Source: Anagrus nilaparvatae | Lineage: Eukaryota > Arthropoda > Insecta > Hymenoptera > Mymaridae | Length of the DNA: 64,000 bases | Reading direction: 5' to 3' | Assembly (NCBI GenBank): GCA_022575985.1 | Contig: JAKSXM010000007.1 | Coordinates: 56,450,501-56,514,500 of the forward strand | The notes under the pieces: model-generated | What the model was told of the DNA's origin: nothing | The model's database searches: none | Seen by the model: only the letters and a program-made list of their open reading frames with translations | Program-made: the position numbers and the translations under genes | Shown here: positions 60,001 through 64,000 of the stretch, piece by piece | Layout of the letters: every line of letters starts with the position of its first letter | Position numbering within the stretch: the first letter of the stretch is position 1

Positions 60001-61298
60001 GGAAAAAATAATTCAAAAAAATTAATAATTTTATATAAATTTAATTAAAAACAATTTTCAAATATAAAAGACTAAGAAAAAAAAATGTTGGTACATAAAT
60101 TAATTGTATAATATCTAATTAATTAAAAAAGTAAACTTTCGTTATTAAAAGTTTATAAAAGAAAAAAACAAAAAATTAGGTATACTTTTTTGTTCCTTAA
60201 ATGTAAGTATAATATAAGCTTTTCTTTCCTTTAAAAGTAAATTCCATTGAATAGTTAATAGTGACATTAAAACAATCAGCTTTAAATTAAGAAATATAAA
60301 GTAAGACGAAAGTTTTATGAAAAGTTTACCAAGTGTTAATTTAAAAGGTGTACAGAAAGTGAATAAGAAAATTGAATTTTCTTTAATTATGTATAAGCCA
60401 CAGTAGCCAGCTTTTCTTTAGACTTTGCTAATTAGATAATTTACAAGAGATCATTTTAACTTTAACAATTTTATACTATTTATATACTTTCTTTTCATAC
60501 GTACTTTTTTCTCTTTTTAAATTCTATTTTATGTATTTTTATTTAAAAAAAATTTACGCTTTTTTCAAAACTTTTATCAATTTATTTTAAATACATTTAA
60601 CTTTGAAAATTTTCAATTGATTTTTACTTTTAGTATGATTTTTTAATTAAAAAAGAAATAAAGTTATAAGGCATTTTAAAAGATTTGTTTTTTATTAATT
60701 AAAAAAAAACAGAGTTGCATGAGAAAAAATTGGGTTTTTTAAACTAATATTCCAAATTGGTCTCGTTTTTGTAAGGGTTTAATTTAAAGCCCCGTAAACT
60801 GCATTTTTTATCAGTAATTCTTGTACTTGTATAATCAATAAACCAAATCCCCATTTTCAAATAATCAATTTTTAAACTGCCATCAGAATAAAATTTTTTG
60901 ATAAAAGTATTAGGCTTTAAAGTTTTCAAAAATTTTAACTTACTTCAAGTTTGTAGAAATTAATCAATCGTCTCTCTTTTTTAAATGCATTTTGAATTAT
61001 GACTTCATAAAAATATTGATAAAAATTGACGTTTTTGAAAACAAATAATGGTAATTGGAAAAGTAAAGAATTTTTAAAAATTTGCTACTTTTACAAAAAT
61101 GTTGAGATCTAAAAATTATATATTTATAAAAAATGTTTATTTTGTCAGTAATTTAAAAATTTGTCATTTTTGTCAATGTGAATTTATTACTACAGGCTAA
61201 AGCAATAATAGGTGATAAAATATTACAGTTTATGGGAAAGATAAATCCTGAAATAATAATCCACTTAGCGGAAATCCACTTGCGGCTACCAGAAATAA
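57061..61298. other. AT-rich stretch without certain genes
   Basis: 57280-57420 holds a GC-richer patch with CAATTCCCCCCTCCCATCG. 58140-58260 is of mixed complexity. The rest is homopolymer-rich. ORFs at 58.2-58.5 kb and 59.1-59.5 kb lack motifs. Confidence 0.5.
60744..60929 (-). CDS. Unidentified 61-codon ORF (doubtful)
   Basis: The minus frame reads KTLKPNTFIKKFYSDGSLKI, then WFIDYTSTRITDKKCSLRGF and KLNPYKNETNLEY. Its composition (D, G, W, C, T, N in balance) is less AT-driven than the other ORFs in this part. I recognise no family, see no signal peptide or membrane segment, and find no convincing splice site other than a GAAG/TAAGTT donor-like site just upstream on the minus strand. It may be an exon relic or chance. 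Confidence 0.15.
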   Translation of the reverse strand: MKTLKPNTFIKKFYSDGSLKIDYLKMGIWFIDYTSTRITDKKCSLRGFKLNPYKNETNLEY

Positions 61299-61299
61299 T

Positions 61300-61415
61300 T
61301 CAAGTTTAGGGACTTATTTTGGACTTGTAATAATTCGGGTTAAGGGACTTAAAATAATACAGTGTTAGGGAATCAACACCCAGTACTTATCTGCATATAA
61401 GCATGTTCCATGCAA
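61300..61415 (+). mobile_element. Short dispersed element, partial copy 4
   Basis: Units AAGTTTAGGGACTTATTT and GGGTTAAGGGACTTAAAATA are followed by an end GCATGTTCCATGC at 61401. The G-rich half is missing. Upstream, GCGGCTACCAGAA (61282) echoes the 21-bp minisatellite at 9.2 kb. Confidence 0.5.
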
Positions 61416-63050
61416 TTAGGTTGTGTTTACAAAAACTAATTCTAAGTTTATATCTGTGTGTTTTTTATCATTTTTAAGTTCAAAAACGTTTTTGACATTT
61501 ACCTTTGACCTCTATTTGCAATTTCCCTATTATCAATATATTCAAATAATATCTGATTTGAGTATGAGCAAAATTTGCTCTCCAAAAAAATTAAATTAAA
61601 AAAGTTAAATAAATTTGTCCATACATATCGAAAAAAATGTGAAAACAGTCAGAAAACAGCATGCAAAAAAAAGAAAATAAAATAATTGGTACAAGGTTTT
61701 CAAGGCGACAAATAAGGCGTTAACTTCCTACTGTCATTGCTGTCTTTCTTGTATACAATTTAAAAACGCTTTTATTTTCTTTACTTTTTATTTTTTAATA
61801 TTTTCTTTTATCTTGTTCTTATAATCTTAAGAAAAATATCATAACAAACATATGTGTATGATGCACACATTGTTTTGTTAATCTGATAAAAGATAAACTC
61901 GAGCTTCTATAATAATAAAAAAAAAAATAATAATTCTAATTGCAAGTACATGTACTTTCCTCACACGTCATCGATCAAAAGTTTCTACGATAAAATCATA
62001 AAAAATAAATATAAGGAAGAAGGTCGATGTCATCGTACTTTCGTTATCATGAATGCATTCACGCATGCAAAAATTTTTAAAAAGATATTATGCAAGTTGA
62101 TTTTGACCGATAATAATATCCCATTAAATATTACTGTCAAACTTTTATATGCTTCGCATCAATAGAATCTGCACGACTGTATGTGTGTGTGTTTCTATGT
62201 GCTTGTGTATGTGTGCCTGTGTATGATATAATCTATGTACATTGGGCGTTAATTACGAAGTATCCTACCGCGTTACACTGACACAATCAAAGTAATATCT
62301 AAAATAACAGAAACTTTTAGAAATATTCTTACTTGTCTTTAAAATATGTCATGTTATTAACTAATGACAAGGAAGTAATTTTTTTTAAATTTAAATACAT
62401 AATTAATTATATATAATTATTCATTTATTTTAATATCATAATTTTTCCTTATATAGGTATCAATTTAAATAGTTTATTAACGACAAACTTTTTTTCTCTG
62501 AATCCGGTTCATGAAAATTGCTAAATTGAATGCCCTAAAATAGAGCTGTGCGGTTTTTGGACTTTTTGGGGTCAGATCGGTCTTGGGTTTTTGGCTTCAG
62601 GACATGAAAAAAAGACCGAACTTTCGTGTCAGATATCCAAAAATTCGAGTAACCACACTTTCTTAGTTGAAATCTTTTTAAAAAATAGTGCCAAATTACC
62701 GCCGATTACCGCTTTAGTGTTATGAACAAAGAAGTATACGTAATGAAAAAATAAATGTACTTAGGAATGACTATTTTAATCCAACATACATAAAATTATC
62801 TTTTTCATAATTAGTATAAGATTTGTTATTCAAGAAAAATCAAAAAGTAATCCTATAGTAACATAAGTTGATTCTCGCAAGTGAAATGTGCACAGAAGTA
62901 TATATAAGAAGGACTTGATATTAAACTAATCAAACTATTAAATTATAAAAATCATAAAATACTTTAATCATTATTAAATATAATTCATTAAATGTGTAAT
63001 CTCCAAAAATTTTAATGTTATTCAATCTAAAAATTCAATCTCGAATTAAG
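61416..63050. other. AT-rich stretch with one GC-richer patch
   Basis: The plus ORF at 61950-62165 shows no motif. 62540-62640 (AGAGCTGTGCGGTTTTTGG, TTTTTGGGGTCAGATCGG) looks like the end of a hAT-type element. The region 62160-62230 is a TGTGTG-rich tract. Confidence 0.45.
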
Positions 63051-63056
63051 TTGGTC

Positions 63057-63191
63057 TTATAATTCCTGTATCTCTGACTCTTTTTTTTTAAGCAACTCTA
63101 CATAACTTTTATTGGTTTCTTGGTAAAAAGTAACTTGAGCTTCTAGGTAACTGCATTTGCTGCAAACATTTTTTTCTTCGCAGTCAGATTC
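63057..63191 (-). CDS. Candidate terminal exon: C-x2-C followed by a coiled coil
   Basis: On the minus strand, a pyrimidine-rich tract ending TTTTTTTGTATAG is a good 3' splice site. From 63191 the frame is open for 44 codons to a TAA at 63059-63057: ESDCEEKNVCSKCSYLEAQV, then TFYQETNKSYVELLKKKESE, then IQEL. VCSKC gives a C-x2-C pair, and the rest is a regular, charged heptad-like helix suited to a coiled coil. Codon use and composition (C, S, E, Q, V) are far from the surrounding AT-rich noise, which supports real coding origin. The upstream exon is not found in this window's minus strand up to 64,000, so the gene would extend beyond it, or this is a retained fragment. The family is unknown; similar C-x2-C plus coiled-coil tails occur in DNA-binding proteins of insects, but this is only a parallel. 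Confidence 0.45.
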   Translation of the reverse strand, partial: ESDCEEKNVCSKCSYLEAQVTFYQETNKSYVELLKKKESEIQEL

Positions 63192-63420
63192 CTATACAAA
63201 AAAATTGCTTGTTTTAATATAACAATTTATTTTATAAAAAATATGAAGTTTTACTTTTTTTAGTACAATATAACCTAAAATAAAAAAAAGTTTTTCTTTT
63301 ATTATTAAATTATTTATTGTATAATTGTTATGAAGTTAAATTAAATAATAATAAAAATAAAATTTAATGAAAAACATAATAATATATATTTATGAATTGA
63401 ATAGTATATTTACGGCTCGC

Positions 63421-63516
63421 GTCCAGAAAAGTAAAGAATGGCCCAAATCGCACGTAAATTACCTTACGAGGTGAAGCCGAGTAAACTGCGATTTGGGGCA
63501 TTCTTTATTTATGGAC
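63421..63516. repeat. 96-bp GC-rich inverted repeat (hairpin)
   Basis: The left arm GTCCAGAAAAGTAAAGAATG then GCCCAAATCGC pairs with the right arm GCGATTTGGGGCATTCTTTA then TTTATGGAC (about 27 of 31 positions by eye). The loop of about 35 bases contains ACCTTACGAGGTGAAGCC. The next GC-rich block (63545-63605) contains GCCGCAGTCCAGAAAATA, repeating the start of the left arm. It could be a very short MITE or a structured regulatory/RNA element. Confidence 0.6.
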
Positions 63517-63741
63517 AAGGGTCGTATAAAATTTTTCTGTGTCAGTGACGAGAAAATACGTTTTTGCCGGACGAGCAGCATCCGGGGAATACGCGCTTTC
63601 GCGCCGCAGTCCAGAAAATATAATATTTTGTATTAACTAATATTAATTGTTATTAAATACAATGATATATAAAAACAGTACACAATCTACGAAAAAGGGA
63701 AAAATTTTATCGAAAATTAAAGGTGAGGAGTAAGTGATGGA

Positions 63742-63852
63742 ATGCCCGATTCTAGTGAATCAATTTCCAATAAATATTTATACAAATTTGTTTTGAATGA
63801 TCTAATAGAAGACGAGAATTTAAGGAATAAAATCCAGAAAGAAATCATATAG
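63742..63852 (+). CDS. Small ORF of 36 codons (uncertain)
   Basis: ATG at 63742 opens MPDSSESISNKYLYKFVLND then LIEDENLRNKIQKEII and a stop at 63850. The composition is acidic and helix-like, unlike chance ORFs here. It could be a first exon read through its donor, a small peptide gene or a relic. The ATG context GATGGAATGC is ordinary. No upstream TATA box is evident within 50 bp and no family is recognised. Confidence 0.2.
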   Translation: MPDSSESISNKYLYKFVLNDLIEDENLRNKIQKEII

Positions 63853-64000
63853 ATAAGGGAATAATTGCTATAAAAAGGATTTTTTGTCTGTTTTTTGGAC
63901 AGAGTATTTGTTACAGTTTGTTAATTACTAACTTATTATTAAATTAAAAACTGAAAATTGAATAAAATGTTTATTTTCACTGGCTATACCAATATTAACC
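63853..64000. other. AT-rich end of window
   Basis: No feature is visible. The window ends within ordinary AT-rich sequence. Confidence 0.6.

Noticed and set aside
1..64000. tRNA, rRNA or CRISPR loci
   Set aside because: The only B-box match is the tRNA-like module in the foldback arms, which does not fold as a clean tRNA by eye; no rRNA-like block near the R2-type or R1-type fragments; no regularly spaced direct repeats with unique spacers.
1..64000. Integrated polydnavirus or other viral segment
   Set aside because: Although a parasitoid wasp host is plausible, I recognise no viral gene family or segment junction motif; all retroelement pieces fit ordinary transposons.

Overview
This is a very AT-rich, gene-poor stretch of an animal nuclear genome, by eye only about a fifth to a quarter G+C, with many homopolymer runs and (AT)n, (TAA)n and (GA)n tracts. 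The host is almost certainly an arthropod. It carries a decayed juvenile-hormone/microsomal epoxide hydrolase gene, R1-type and R2-type retrotransposon fragments (typical of arthropods), a Ty3/gypsy element, a Penelope-type GIY-YIG tail and short palindromic MITEs. The base composition and TE mixture would suit a parasitoid wasp such as a braconid, but that is inference. I see no intact protein-coding gene, no canonical tRNA or rRNA, no CRISPR array and no prokaryotic operon. Nearly every long ORF in the AT-rich parts reads like chance translation.

Layout. 1-9.2 kb: AT-rich DNA with one weak inverted-repeat element (4.79-5.11 kb). 9.2-12.4 kb: a 21-bp minisatellite, a 37-bp duplication, and a tandemly duplicated C2H2 zinc-finger-like pseudogene. 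One zinc-finger copy is split by a 1.49-kb, almost perfectly palindromic foldback element, and the other copy keeps the unoccupied site. 12.36 kb: a LINE 3' end. 16.0-18.5 kb: a composite retroelement locus, with LTR (TATA, initiator, AATAAA), primer-binding-site candidate, decayed gypsy-type gag, an R2-type zinc-knuckle plus endonuclease domain fused into the gag, and a Penelope-like GIY-YIG C-terminus. 21.6-22.4 kb: a 5'-truncated LINE with an (ATT)n tail. 22.6-25.3 kb: copies of a dispersed short element with AACATGGAACATG-type termini and internal 24-bp repeats; relatives lie at 54.4 and 61.3 kb. 29.4-29.75 kb: an ankyrin-like relic. 32.08-32.50 kb: a palindromic MITE, followed at 32.77 kb by a back-to-back 3'/5' splice motif resembling a recursive splice site.

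39.1-40.0 kb: an R1-type RT C-terminal relic. 42.4-43.0 kb: another LINE 3' end. 44.87-45.64 kb: two adjacent MITEs. 45.98-49.70 kb is the most informative region. The two ends of an epoxide hydrolase pseudogene (+ strand) flank a Ty3/gypsy pol fragment (- strand), which is itself split by an R1-like fragment (+) and a 190-bp inverted-repeat element, giving a four-layer relative history. 49.7-63 kb: mostly featureless AT-rich DNA with simple repeats and TE crumbs. 63.0-63.9 kb: the best candidate for part of a host gene, a 44-codon terminal exon on the minus strand with a good splice acceptor, next to a GC-rich hairpin and a small plus-strand ORF.

The parts do not work together as a pathway. 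The window is best read as heterochromatin-like or large-intron/intergenic DNA recording layered transposon activity.
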